NCBI GenBank assembly: GCA_949358305.1
Contig: OX442314.1
Location: 58,599,369 to 58,663,368 of the forward strand
Length of the DNA: 64,000 nucleotides
From: Strigamia acuminata
Taxonomy: Eukaryota > Arthropoda > Chilopoda > Geophilomorpha > Linotaeniidae
Reading direction: 5' to 3'
Shown piece by piece: positions 1-11,900 of this stretch (its first letter is position 1; every line of letters starts with the position of its first letter). A program made the translations under genes and the position numbers. A model generated the notes under the pieces. The model searched no databases, had not been told where the DNA came from, and saw only the letters and a list, made by a program, of their open reading frames with translations.

Positions 1-71
1 ATATAACACGGCATTTATGGAGAAATCCAAGTGCAACGTTCAATTATTACTCTCTATGTACATAAAAATTT

Positions 72-207
72 TAGATTGAATTTGAACTTTCTAGAATGTG
101 TTGGACAGAATGCACACTATATGCATCATTGATTATGTGGGGGTAAAAGTGTGGGGAATGACCTGCACACCTGTAGCCTAAGGCAACCAATGGGATGCTA
201 ATCTGTT
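72..207. repeat. direct repeat, copy 1
   Basis: About 136 bp that recurs at 679-811 in the same orientation with a modest number of substitutions and small indels. Shared blocks include GAACTTTCTAGAATGTGTTGG and GACCTGCACACCT. The rest of 1-1365 is AT-rich and I see no gene in it. Probably an old interspersed repeat; no terminal structure is visible. Confidence 0.7.
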
Positions 208-678
208 CTTGACCACATAGTTTTCATCTGATGTTTAAGTTTTATTAAAAAAACCACTTGCTCAATCTTTCTCCTGGCTTCAATACTCCAATTAATTCCA
301 ACTTATTGGTCAACTCCTATTGACTGGAAATAGATTTTATAAACCTAGTTTAGTTGTGAATGATATATCCACCATAACTGAACCTAATTTTCCATTCCAA
401 CATATAAAGTTCTATTTCAGCAGCAGATTTTGTGTACTAGTATACTATTGATTCATACGAGGTATACTCTGTAGTATTTAATTACATTCCGTTTAAAATA
501 ATTGCATTGTCTTTATTATAGTTTTTTTTATAGAAAAGATAATCAGAAATGTTATTAATTGGTAAACACCGGATATTTATGCAAAAAAAATTCGTTTTAT
601 GTACATACAATTTGCAAAAAAAAATCTATTTTATGCAGTAAAAAATATAAAAATATTGTACAGCTTCAAATAAATGCC

Positions 679-811
679 TAGATTGAATTAGAACTTTCTA
701 GAATGTGTTGGACGGAATGGCCGCTGTGGGTCACTGATTATGTGGGGGAAATAGTGTGGGGAATGACCTGCACACCTCTAGCCTAAGGCATCCAATGGAA
801 TGCTAATCTGT
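679..811. repeat. direct repeat, copy 2
   Basis: Second copy of the 72-207 repeat, starting about 607 bp downstream and ending at the same ATCTGTT block. Divergence looks like 10-15% by eye. Either a local duplication or two insertions of the same short element. Confidence 0.7.
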
Positions 812-1365
812 TTCCATATTCATCAATGTGTACTGTGTTTGTTTACACTCACAGCCTCATTTTGAATCAAGGGTGACGTCATTGGTAAACACTGCCATTC
901 CAACTCAATTATTTTGCTAATTAAACAATTTAGACATCTGCCATTATTTTAAAATAAAGCATACTTGTCTTGATATTACTGACTTTTTTAAATATATTTT
1001 TAGATCACAAAACATCTTTAATTCACATAACATAGTATTCATATAAAACGAGAATAAATTTTATTTATTTTTGTACATCAAGCACTATAAATAAGAAAGA
1101 TGAAAACAGCAATGTGTCAATATTGTGTCATTTGGATGTTGTTATCAGTTTCCATACAATTTGTATGCCAATAAATGAGTGAAGTATAATTACTTTATAT
1201 TTCCATGAAATTTACAATATGTTTTATAAATAAACAAAAAAGTTGTAAATTTGAAGTAAATTCCATGTTTAGCAATGAAATTTAACATGCGTGTCACTTC
1301 AACTTTACAAACAAAGCGAAATATAGAATTTAACAAGAAATTTACAAACTTTTTTTTTTGTAAAT

Positions 1366-3089
1366 CTGCACGCTTGGCAACGGGGGCAGTGTCGGATAAA
1401 TTTCGTTATCTTTTGCCGCGCGCCCGGCCAGAAGAAAAGTTGCTTCACTCGATAAAGGGTCCTCGCCACGCCGGAATGGCTGGCGAGCGGGTGTCCGTGC
1501 ATCAGCCACAACAGTCGGGTGTGCAGCGATGCCGGTACGACCACTTTAACCGAATTCCCTGCTCCGTTGAGGTCGTCTTGAAACGTCGGGTGGTATTTTA
1601 CCAGGAGTTCATCGTCTATGAGGTAGCTTGTTGCCTCTTTGGCGAACTGTTTCCGGCGGTGAAGATTTGTCATCCCCTCCGGAAATTCGCCGTTTAGCAA
1701 ATATTGCGTTATAATTTGGCATTTTGTGTCTGCTGCCTGGTGTTCGACGAACTCACGTTTCTGGAACGTGCTTGGGGCATTCACCAAACCGAACGGCATC
1801 ACGTTGAACATTAATCTTCCTATCGGGGAGTAGAAAGCCGTTTTTAGCTTGTCTTCGGGTTTGAGCTCCACTTGCCAATACCCCTTTGACAGATCCATGG
1901 TGGTTACCCACTTGAAGGGGCTCAGTTCCCTGAGAATCGAGTCTATTGACGGCATCTGAATCGGGTCTATAACTGTTATCGCATTCAGGGGGCGATAATC
2001 TATGCATAGTCGCGGTTCCGAGCCTGGACGCATCACAAGGACGATCTGCATAGCGTATTCGCCTAGTGCTTGAGTCACTATGCCCTTGTCGAGCATGTCT
2101 TGGCACATTTGCGTCACAATGTCCCTTTTTTGGGGGTTCATCCCCTTGTAAGGCACTCTAATTGGCTTGTCCGTGGTCAAGACTATTTCGTGCACTGCTT
2201 CCGTTGTTCGACCGGGTGTCTTGGTCAGAATTCTTTCATGTTTTCGAAGCACTCGCCTTAGTAGCGATGCCTCGTTAACACGCAGTGCTGCCTCCTCGAC
2301 CAATGTTTCCACGACGTTGCTCCTCTGTAATTCCAGAGTGAAGGCTGCGAAATCGTAATCTTGGACGAATTTTCGCAGTCCTCGTCCGTATTCCTCTTTG
2401 TCCTTGGCTTCGTCCAGTAATTTTTGGGGAACCACGGGGACTGGCCGTTCTCCCTCGGGGCTTATCCAGTTCCATGAACGGGTTATCGGGTTCGGCTGAA
2501 TCTTCAGTTTGGCCATGATATCCATCCCGAGGAGGAATACTTTGTCGTGGGATGGCAAGACTATGAAGGGGTGGGATAGGTTTCCCCCCTTCCAGTCGAT
2601 AGTGACGCGAACTACGCCTTTTGGCTTGACGTAGCCGTTGGCGGTGAGTAGTTCTACGTTCGCGTTTACTTGTGCCATTTTTTTTTCGATATCCAAATCC
2701 TTCACTATGTCTTCGGATATGAATGAACGATCCGCTCCTGAATCCAGCAGACCGAACAATTTTTGGTTTTCTATCTCCACTGGCAGCATACACAGAGTTT
2801 CACAATGAGTTTTCGTGACGTTGCAGTGAAATACGCGTAGTTTTTGGGGCTCGACCTCCAGATTGAACGGTAGGTCCGTCCAATCCATGTCGACATCCGG
2901 CTTCGTTCTCACTTGCATACTTGTCAATGTCACTTTTTCTTCCTTGTTCGGAACGGTCTGTATGCGATCTTTTATCTGTGCCTCTGCCAAGGCATGACCT
3001 GCGGGTCCAGTGTGATATTTCTTCTTTTTAATTTCCGCGGCTGGCGCAGACGAAGCTGAATTTATTTCGGCGACGCCTGTGCTTGGGAG
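1366..3089 (-). pseudogene. Element A pol remnant (protease, partial RT, partial integrase N-terminus)
   Basis: Compared with element B pol, the reading frame keeps the aspartic protease (LLDSGADRSFIS) and the fingers and palm part of reverse transcriptase up to NAPSTFQK. It then jumps straight to the linker before integrase (REFVEHQAADTK). The missing part corresponds to 13423-14565 of B, 1143 bp or 381 codons, so the frame is kept but the YLDD catalytic motif and all of RNase H are lost. A 2-nt microhomology (AC) sits at the junction. After the integrase HHCC region (CPRCQAC) similarity ends and the frame runs on into unrelated AT-rich DNA to a stop near 1305. It cannot encode a working polymerase. 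Confidence 0.9.
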
Positions 3090-3095
3090 TTTTTT
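3044..3095 (-). promoter_or_regulatory. Element A -1 frameshift site (decayed)
   Basis: Heptamer A AAA AAC (3095-3089) in gag phase, 6-nt spacer, then arms GCACAGGCG (3082-3074) and CGTCTGCGC (3052-3044). The same module in element B pairs fully apart from one G-U; here one A-C mismatch has arisen in the stem. Confidence 0.75.
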
Positions 3096-6000
3096 GCCAG
3101 ATTAGTGTTTAACTCTATCATCATCTTCATCATGCTTTGCATGATATCCTTTTCTTTGACAGTTTTTTCGCATTTGTCTGAGTAGTGACCGTATTCTCCG
3201 CAGCTGTAACATTTGATGTTACTTTTATCCCCGGTGGGAGTAAATCCAGGCTTTTTTGGGACGAAGGGCGTCGGGAATCGTCTTTTTCCTCCCAGCGCTC
3301 CTCTCGCTTTCGTCGCCTGTATATGTGCTCTGAATTGTGCGATTGCTAAGGCTCGGTGCGTATGGTGCAAATAGGGGCCTTGATCGGCGCATCCCGTCGA
3401 TAAGTTTTTGAGGTGCTCATTTAGGGCTTCCTCGTCGCTCGACGCTGGCTCCTCTTCTTTAGCCGTGGCGAGAGGTGCTGTCTCTTCGACTTTCTCCATC
3501 TGGGTGGAGTCCGTCGAGGTCACCTGCATCGCCGTCGCTGCCGGTGCTTTCTTTGGGGCAGCTATCGGGTTGGCTGGAAGAGTATTGCCTGCTTTAGGCG
3601 TCAGCATCCGTCCGGAGGACGCCTCGGTGAGACTCATTATGCCGCTCAAATATTCATTTGGCCTCATTAATTTCTCTGAGGTCTTGTGACGTTCGGCGCT
3701 CGTCTGCAACCGTTTCTCGTGTGCGTCAGCTTCTTCCGGGGGCAGAGTGGCGTAATATCGCTGTTCTATTTCTAACGTGTTTGTTAGAAGATAGTTACTG
3801 ACATCTTGGTAATCGCCAGTGCGGGGTGCACGCATGTCTAGCAGAATTCTTTGCGAGTGGGCCGATAATCCTCCGTAAAAGATCATCGTAAAACCAGCGG
3901 GGTTTATTTCATACGGCGCTCTTGCAAACAGTAGTTTTGCTCGGGCGTCGTAGTCGGCTAATGTTTCTCCTGGGGCTTGTCGTAGACCACGTAATTTGTT
4001 ACTGATCTCGTCTGGAGTCTCGCCGTATCGGAGATCGAAACGGACGAGAAAATCGTCCCAGGTTGGGTTTTTTAGACCCTGATACCATTCTCGAGCTGAC
4101 CCCGTGGTTAGCTCCACTAGACCGTGGGTTAGCATGTCGGCGACGGTGGCTTTTGTCGCTTTCTTGATACGCATCACTTCGTCCAGGAAGCGGTCTCCGG
4201 CCTTCCACGAACCGTCAAATCGCGTTTGAATATAGTGTTGCCAGCGGATGTTACCCGTGGCTTCACCGTTTGGTTCGTGGCGTACGCCATATTTGCGCTT
4301 AATCCTTTCTCCTGCGCGGTTATGCTCGTCGCCTGGATGGCCTAGATCGATCCCTTCTCTTCTGAAAGAGTTCAGCAGGGCTCGGCCTAGCTCAGCCATC
4401 GTGTAATGGCGGCCAGATGAGTCCTGAAAGTTCCCTTCTTGTGAGCGAGGGTTGGAGCTCCGGGAAGAGCGGTTCGAGGCATCTGGCCGGTCCGACCGGT
4501 GATGATTGCTGCCTTCTTGACTCCTCCCTGCAGACGGTCGACTCGGGTGGTCGTCGTCCGACGAATCGGAGGGCTCGGAGGGATCTCCTTGGGGGGGATA
4601 CCTCGGCCCTTTCGGTGGGGTTCCTCCGCCAGCCTTCTTCTGTTTCGAGTCTCCGGATGGCGGCGGCTCCTCTCCGTCGTTGTTCCCGTAAAAAAAACGC
4701 CATCTCTTTTTGTCATTTTCCGGGTGTTCTCGATCCTTATTTGCATTTTTTTTGTCGAGCAATGCTTTGATGGCGGCTCCCGTTTCGGATTTTTTTGAGG
4801 GGTGACGGTCCCTTTTCTCGGGGATCGTCTCGTCCTTGTCTCGAGATTTTCCTCTTTTTGTCTCTTTCTTGGACTTTTTCTCATTCTCTCCTGTGTCGGT
4901 GTCCGAGCCACTGGAGGGCTCTGGTTTCCGTTTCAGGTTCTCCTCTCTTTTCCTCTTTTCCGAAACGTCCTGCTCGTACTCCTTTTGGAACTTTTCTGTC
5001 TCCTTCTCCCAGTTTTCGGCTTCCCATCTTTTTTGTTCGTCGATTATGGCTTGTTTCTTAGCTTTGTACTCTTCAGTCCATCTGTCTCGTTCCCATTCTT
5101 CTTTCTCTTTCAGAAACTGTTCTTTTTTTTTTCTGGCTTCCTCTTCTCTCAGCCTCTCGCGATGTTGTTCTTCTCATTTCTGGTGTTGTAGAATGGCTTC
5201 TTTTCGCAACATTTGTAGTTTTTCTGCTTTTCTTTGGGCTACGAGTGCCTGAAATTGGTCCTCGTACTCTTGAGCTTCTTGATGCCGCCCTTCTACTGTT
5301 GCGTTCCATTCTTTAAGGATTTTGGCTTCTCGTTCTTCTCTCATCTTTTGGACCAGCTTTTCCGTTCTCTCGGCGGTTCTTTTATCGCGCCGTTCTCTTT
5401 CTTCCTCTTCTTTCCAGAGCTCTCGCCTTTCTGCGCTCAGCCGTCGTTGGCGATTAATCGCCTCTTGTCTGGCTTCTTCGCGGGCTTTCTCTCTGGATTC
5501 GTGAAGGGCTCGGTTGGGGTCTGGTGCGAAGCCTCCGGTGTCGCTGGGCGTTACCTGGGGCATGGGCGTCTCCGCTGCTGGTCTTGCGACCGGCGTCGGG
5601 GCTTGTGCCGCGCAGATAGCGTCAGTGAGTAGAGTAATCGATTCCCAGACCGATGTTCCTACTGGAATGTCTATCATCGCTTTTAGTTGGGCAGCTTGCT
5701 GCGTCAACCGAATTAGGTGAGATACTTCGAAGGAAACAATTGCAGGACTCGCCGTAACTCGGGGGGTTATCGGGGTCCCGTCGTCGTTTTTCCGAGGGGT
5801 TTGCTCTACGGACGTCTGGACCGTTGGCGGCGATGGGTTTGTGCCGACGGTTGTGGTATGCTTCGGAGTTTTATTCGTCTCCTCGGCTATTAATATCGAT
5901 ACTCGTCCTGGTGATATGTCGCGAATTTCTTCTCGATTTTCCAGGACTTCCGTATCGGTATCTTCGAAGGTTTGCATATTCAAGGGAACCCGCTCTCGCT

Positions 6001-6202
6001 CTAGCCCGTCTAGGGCCGCGAGCGATGCAGCTTGCTCCTCTTTCTGCGCCTTCGCTCTCCTTTTGTTCGCTCGGGCTTTCGCCTTTGCGGACATTTCAGG
6101 GACGGGACCATCCGACCTTAAGTGGTAGTCGGAGGTCCTTTTTCCCTTCTCGGGCATTCTCTGCTCGGTTTCAGACGCGGATTGTTTATCTTTGTCTGAC
6201 AT
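3062..6202 (-). pseudogene. Element A gag with one nonsense codon
   Basis: Full-length gag reading frame, homologous along its length to the 1046-residue Gag of element B. A single TGG-to-TGA change at 5174-5176 stops it in the long charged coiled-coil region (after LQHQK). The frame then continues open, same phase, through the capsid-like region to a CCHC zinc knuckle (CYSCGEYGHYSDKC, about 3180-3220) and the stop at 3062. The gag/pol slippery heptamer is still present at 3089-3095, but the stem after it has one mismatch not present in B. No other stop is visible. Confidence 0.9.
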
Positions 6203-6276
6203 TTTCTTTCGGTAATTCTACGATTTGGGTTAGCTTATTGAGAGATCACAAGTTCAGATTTGAGATTTATTTCTAA

Positions 6277-6294
6277 ATCCCGGACGGACCCCCA
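6277..6294 (-). other. Element A primer-binding site (tRNA-Pro type)
   Basis: Read on the minus strand it is TGGGGGTCCGTCCGGGAT, 2 nt (CG) inside the LTR end. The standard animal tRNA-Pro primer site is TGGGGGCTCGTCCGGGAT, so two positions differ. Elements C and D have TGGGGGCCCGTCCGGGAT at the same place. Confidence 0.85.
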
Positions 6295-6296
6295 CG

Positions 6297-7116
6297 TGTC
6301 GCGTCCTACTTGGTATAGGTTTAAATAGCGCTAACGTGTAATACTTTACCTGTGATCAATTATGCAAATACCCAAATGAATACCAAATGTATGTAAATAA
6401 ACAGGTAATTTATTCACCAGGCTTTATGCCTTTAAAATACACTAAGTATACAACTAAAGTCGACTTGGTCAGAGTCGAACAAAGGATTTCTCAAGATGGC
6501 GTCGTCGGTTCTGCGTGGTCGGCGGAACAAAGGCGGCGTCTCGAGTTGTCGTTAATTCGTCACGGATTCGTCTTCACGGACGCGGTGGAATGCTCTTTCG
6601 AGTCTTCTATTCGTGCCTGTTGTCTAGGGTTTGGTTTAGCGTCGCAGAGGCCTCGTCTAGGAACTTTGGGGTTCCCTACAAAGCACTCGGACACTTACTT
6701 CGGCGAATAATCGACTGGGCGATTATTCTGGGTGATTTCACAAGGGCTATTCTCGTGCTTTCGCAGGAATAGCTCGCAAGTGACTTCGTGAGAGTTACAG
6801 TTTGCACTTTACTCAGCGATCCTCGATCAATCCTAACTTGTAGTTGAAGTTGGCCTGACGGTGAGGTAGTTGCTGTGTTCTTGGTGTCGTTTGTGTAAGT
6901 TCTCTCTTTTAGGCGGGAAACACAGCCTTTTATGCAGTGGGGTGAAGGGCCGGCGATCAACCAATGGGGGCTGACCACCAGCCGCTTCCTCCCCCTCGGG
7001 GCACACACCTGCCATGGGGAGGTGGAGCCAACTCGGGGGGAACGACTCTTCAAGCATAGTGACTCAGAGGACAAGTATCCGCCCTGGGGGGACAATTATC
7101 CAACTGGGTCACCACA
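6297..7116 (-). repeat. Element A 5' LTR
   Basis: 820 bp, TG...CA on the minus strand (TGTGGTGACCCAG... to ...GTAGGACGCGACA), close to the 821-bp LTRs of B and the 822-bp LTR of D. It has a CATAAAAGG TATA-like box near 6925-6933 and an AATAAA (plus-strand TTTATT) near 6408-6413. No second LTR for this copy is in the window. Confidence 0.92.
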
Positions 7117-7809
7117 ACCTCTGGCGGGCAGTTAGTCAATGCAGTGACCATGTGTTGATGTGTACAGAGTAATGGTCTTTTTTTTGTATAGGGTTGCTGT
7201 TATTTAGTCTTGTTGCGATTTTTCTTTTGCTGCCTTCGGTCGGTGGAGGATTAGCAATTTAATTAGTGTTGGAACGGCCTTAATCCAAGGGTTTCGATTT
7301 CGAGACTGCAATGTTTATTTTCCCAATTATTTAAATTCAATTTCACCTGTCTTCGTTTGGTTGTAGTCGTTTTTGTCAAATGCTGACACTAGTTCTCAGT
7401 TTATAAATTAAAGAGATCTAAAGTCCTGGTAACAATTTGAAGTCTGAATTTTAAGTTTTTGCGAAAATCTCAAAATAGCAGCTAGAGTGGAAATGAAGCA
7501 CACACACAGTCTTGAGTTAAAAAATACACCGAAGTTTTATTTCACTGGGGGCTTTTTTAACATATTTACAAGACACTCCTATTGGCTCAGAAGAGTTAAA
7601 CTGTAATCATCTACATGACCATCAGAACATTTTAATGAGTTTTCAGCCTGCTCTATGATTTGATTCGAACTAATAAAAGGAGAACAACTTGAATTAGTAT
7701 TTGGATCAACAGGTTCAGGAAATTTATTATCACAGAAAGAACCCATGTATGAACTTGGGTACCAGATCTGTTTTCATTAATACATTTAAAATGGAACCAA
7801 TTTAAACAG
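7117..7809. other. Intergenic, no gene seen
   Basis: AT-rich DNA between elements A and B. The minus-strand coding relic interrupted by B may reach into its right part, but the frames are broken there. Nothing else is supported. Confidence 0.5.
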
Positions 7810-7812
7810 AAA

Positions 7813-8061
7813 TCACAATTTTACCATTTTACTGCCCCTTACACTTGAAGTGGTACACAGAAAACACATTCTGTTACCAGCACCATCTTCAGTTTGTGAG
7901 TGCACAGAATTACAAAAAAATGAAACAAGTAATTTTTCTTGTTCTTTAAGCTTTTCATTATAAGTATTATCACTAGGTTTATCAAGCAAAATCAAATCTT
8001 TGTTTATAAAATTTTTATTAACTTCAGCTTTTAAACCACAAGTATTCAGTTTGTATGAACT
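7813..8061 (-). pseudogene. C-terminal part of an unidentified coding relic, interrupted by element B
   Basis: The minus-strand frame runs from the element B insertion point leftward to a stop at 7813 and encodes a lysine/asparagine-rich stretch ending with a CxxC (RMCFLCTTSSVRGSKM). Its other half is at 20934-21108. The 4-bp duplication AACT flanks B (8058-8061 and 20934-20937). If B plus one AACT is removed, the frame is continuous across the junction, so B entered an open coding frame. I do not recognise the family; an old DNA-transposon protein is possible. Confidence 0.5.
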
Positions 8062-8244
8062 TGTGGTGACCCAGTTGGATAAGTGTCCCCCCAGGGCGGA
8101 TACTTGTCCTATGAGTCACTATGATTAAAGAGTCGTTCCCCCCCGAGTTGGCTCCACCTCCCCATGGTAGGTGTGTGCCCCGAGGGGGAGGAAGCGGCTG
8201 GTGGTCAGCCCCCATTGGTTGATCGCCGGCCCTTCACCCCACTG

Positions 8245-8253
8245 CATAAAAGG
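8245..8253 (+). promoter_or_regulatory. Element B LTR TATA-like box
   Basis: CATAAAAGG in a GC-rich setting 183 bp into the LTR; it would place transcription start near 8275. The same sequence occurs in the LTRs of A and D and in the 3' LTR of B. Confidence 0.55.
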
Positions 8254-8764
8254 CTGTGTTTCCCGCCTAAAGACAGAACTTACACAAACGACACCAAGAA
8301 CACAGCAACTACCTCACCGTCAGGCCAACTTCAACTACAAGTTAGGATTGATCGAGGATCGCTGAGTAAAGTGCAAACTGTAACTCTCACGAAGTCACTT
8401 GCGAGCTATTCCTGCGAAAGCACGAGAATAGCCCTTGTGAAATCACCCAGAATAATCGCCCAGACGATTATTCGCCGAAGTAAGTGTCCGAGTGCTTTGT
8501 AGGGAACCCCAAAGTTCCTAGACGAGGCCTCTGCGACGCTAAACCAAACCCTAGACAACAGGCACGGATAGAAGACTCGAAAGAGCATTCCACCGCGTCC
8601 GTGAAGACGAATCCGTGACGAATTAACGACAACTCGAGACGCCGCCTTTGTTCCGCCGACCACGCGGAATCGACGACGCCATCTTGAGAAATCCTTTGTT
8701 CGACGCTGACCACGTCGACTCTAGAATTATTACTGAGTGTATTTTAAAGGCATAAAGCCTGGTG

Positions 8765-8770
8765 AATAAA
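8765..8770 (+). terminator. Element B LTR polyadenylation signal
   Basis: AATAAA about 110 bp before the LTR end, followed by T-rich sequence. The copy in the 3' LTR would define the transcript end. Confidence 0.55.
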
Positions 8771-8884
8771 TTACCTGTTTATTTACATACATTTGGTATT
8801 CATTTGGGTATTTGCATAATTGATCACAGGTAAAGTATTACACGTTAGCGCTATTTAAACCTATACCAAGTAGGACGCGACACG

Positions 8885-8902
8885 TGGGGGCCTGTCCGGG
8901 AT
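8885..8902 (+). other. Element B primer-binding site (tRNA-Pro type)
   Basis: TGGGGGCCTGTCCGGGAT, 2 nt after the LTR. It resembles the animal tRNA-Pro primer site TGGGGGCTCGTCCGGGAT with two changes, and differs from elements C and D by one C-to-T change. Confidence 0.88.
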
Positions 8903-8976
8903 CTAGAAATAAATCTCAAATCTGAACTTGTGATCTCTCAATAAGATAACCCAAATCGTAGAATTACCGAAAGAAA

Positions 8977-11900
8977 ATGTCAGACAAAGACGAGCAATCC
9001 ACGTCTGAAACCGAGCAGAGAATGCCCGAGAAGGGAAAAAGGACCTCCGACTACCACCTGAGATCGGATGGTCCCGTCCCTGAAATGTCCGCAAAGGCGA
9101 AAGCCCGAGCGAATAAAAGGAGAGCGAAGGCGCAGAAAGAGGAGCAAGCTGCATCGCTCGCGGCCCTAGACGGGCCAGAGCGAGAGCGGGTTCCCTTGAA
9201 TATGCAACCCTTCGAAGATACCGATCCGGAAGCCATAGAAAATCGAGAAGAAATTCGCGAGATATCACCAGGACGAGTATCGATATTGATGACCGAGGAG
9301 ACGGATGAAGCTCCGAAAAGAACGGTCACGATCGGCACAGACCCATCGCCACCAACGGCTCAGACGTCCGTAAAACAAACCCCACGGAAAAACGACGGCG
9401 GGACCCCGATAACCCCCCGAGTTACGGCGAGTCCTGCAGTTGTTTCCTTCGAAGTATCTCACCTAATTCGGTTGACGCAGCAAGCTGCCCAGCTAAAAGC
9501 GATGATAGACATTCCAGTAGGAACGTCAGTCTGGGAATCGATTACCCTACTCACTGACGCTATCTGTGCGGCACAAGCCCCGACGCCGGTCGCAAGACCA
9601 GCAGCGGAGACGCCCATGCCCCAGGTAACGCCCAGTGACACCGGAGGTTTCGCGCCAGACCCCAACCGAACACTTCACGAATCCAGAGAGAAGGCCCGCG
9701 AGGAAGCCAGACAAGAAGCGACTAGTCGCCAACGAAGGCTGAGCGCAGAGCGGCGAGAACTCTGGAAGGAAGAGGAAGAAAGGGAGCAACGCGAGAGAAG
9801 AACCACCGAGAGAACAGAGAAACTGGTCCAAAAAATGAGGGAAGAACGAGAAGCTAAAATTCGAAAAGAATGGAACGCAACAGTAGAAGGGCGACATCGA
9901 GAAGCTCAAGAGTACGAGGACCAATTTCAAGCGCTAATAGCTCAAAGAAAAACAGAAAAACTACAAATGTTGCGAAAAGAGGCCATTCTACAACATCAGA
10001 AATGGGAAGAACAACATCGCGAGAGGTTGAGAGAAGAGGAAGCCAGAAAAGAAAAAGAACAGTTTCTGAAAGAGAAAGAAGAGTGGGATCGAGTCAGATG
10101 GACCGAAGAGTACAAAGCGAAGAAACAAGCTATAATAGATGAGCAAAAAAGATGGGAAGCCGAAAACTGGGAGAAGGAGACAGAAAAGTTCCAGAAAGAG
10201 TACGCACAAGACGTCTCGGACAGGAAGAAAAATGAAGAAAACCTGAAACGGAAACCAGAACCCCCCAGCGGCTCTGATACCGACACAGGAGAAGGTGCAA
10301 CAAAGCCGGCAAAAACGGCGAAAAGGGGGAAATCTCAAAAGAGAGACGAGTCGGTCCCAAAAACAAAGGACCGTCACCCCTCAAAAAGATCCGAGACGGG
10401 AGCAGCCATCGACGCGTTACTCGAAAAGAAAAACGCAAATAAAAATCGGGAACGCCCCGAAAGCGAGGAAAACAGATGGCATTCTTTTTACGAGAACAAC
10501 GACGGAGGGGAGCCGCCGCCATCCGGAGGCTCGAAACAGAAGAAGGCTGGCGGAGAGACCCCACCGAGAGGGCCGAGGTTTCACCCCCAAGGAGATCCCT
10601 CCGAGCCCTCCGATTCGTCGGACGACGACCATCCGAGTCGACCGTCTACAGGGAGGAGTCAAGAAGACAGCGATGGGCACCGGTCGAACCGGCCGAATGC
10701 TTCAGACCGCTCCTCCCGGAGCTCCAACCCTCGTTCGGAGGAAGGGAACTTTCAGGACTCATCTGGCCGACATTACACGATGTCTGAGCTAGGCCGAGCC
10801 CTGCTGAACTCTTTCAGAAGAGAAGGAATCGATCTAGGCCATCCAGGCGACGAACATAATCGCGCTGGAGAAAGGGTTAAGCGTAAATATGGCGTACGAA
10901 ACGAACCAAGCAGCGAAGCCACGGGTAACATCCGTTGGCAACACTACATACAAACACGATTCGACGGTTCGTGGAAGGCCGGAGACCGCTTCCTAGACGA
11001 AGTAATGCGTATCAAGAAAGCGACAAAAGCCACCGTCGCCGACATGCTAACCCACGGTCTAGTGGAGCTAACCACGGGGTCAGCTCGAGAATGGTATCAG
11101 GGACTGAAAAACCCAACCTGGGACGATTTTCTCGTCCGTTTCGATCTCCGATACGGCGAGACTCCAGACGAGATCAGTAACAAATTACGTGGTCTACGGC
11201 AAGCCCCAGGAGAAACATTAGCCGACTACGACGCCCGAGCGAAACTCCTGTTTGCAAGAGCGCCGTACGAAATAAACCCCGCTGGTTTTACGATGATCTT
11301 TTACGGAGGATTATCGGCCCACTCGCAAAGAATTCTGCTAGACATGCGTGCACCCCGCACTGGCGATTACCAAGATGTCAGTAACTATCTTCTAACAAAC
11401 ACGTTAGAAATAGAACAGCGGTATTACGCCACTCTGCCCCCGGAGGAAGCTGACGCGCACGAGAAACGGTTGCAGACGAGCGCCGAACGTCACAAGACCT
11501 CAGAGAAATTAATGAGGCCAAGTGAATATTTGAGCGGCATAATGAGTCTCACCGAAGCATCCTTCGGACGAATGCTGACGCCTAAAGCAGGCAGTATTCT
11601 TCCAGCCAACCCGATAGCTGCCCCAAAGAAAGCACCGGCAGCAACGGCGATGCAGGTGACCTCGACGGACTCCACCCAGATGGAGAAAGTCGAAGAGACA
11701 ACACCTCTCGCCACGGCTAAAGAAGAGGAGCCAGCATCAAGCGACGAGGAAGCCCTAAATGAGCACCTCGAAAACTTGTCGACGGGATGCGACGATCAAG
11801 GTCCCTATTTGCACCATGCACACCGGGCCTTAGCAATCGCACAATTCAGAGCACACGTGCAGGCAACAAAAGCGAGAGGGGCATTGGGAGGAAAAAGACG

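Larger units (their letters stand above)
1366..7116 (-). mobile_element. Element A: 3'-truncated Ty3/gypsy LTR retrotransposon
   Basis: On the minus strand the order is LTR (7116-6297), primer site, gag, pol. The copy is closely related to element B at 8062-20933. Similarity stops at about 1366, inside the integrase zinc-binding region just after the second CxxC, so the rest of integrase, the third ORF and the 3' LTR are missing. The gag has a nonsense codon and pol an internal in-frame deletion of about 1.14 kb. It is therefore a dead copy. It lies head to head with element B, with 945 bp between their 5' LTRs. Confidence 0.93.
8062..8882 (+). repeat. Element B 5' LTR
   Basis: 821 bp, TGTGGTGACCC...GGACGCGACA. 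TATA-like CATAAAAGG at 8245-8253 and polyadenylation signal AATAAA at 8765-8770. Same length as the 3' LTR (20113-20933), with no difference found on reading. Confidence 0.96.

Noticed and set aside
1340-1365. Poly-T run at the left edge of element A as a LINE-style tail or processed-copy signature.
   Set aside because: Element A is an LTR element cut inside integrase; the T run lies in an ATTTACAAA/TTTGTAAAT inverted repeat and has no target duplication.
8164-8713. Several open frames inside the LTRs (also at 20215-20764, 62477-63020 and 6387-7095) that are conserved between copies.
   Set aside because: Conservation follows from LTR identity; the frames occur on both strands and overlap promoter and polyadenylation signals.
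9459-9930. Antisense frames opposite gag that recur in elements A, B and D.
   Set aside because: They mirror the biased codons of the charged gag coiled coil; no independent start context or conservation beyond gag.
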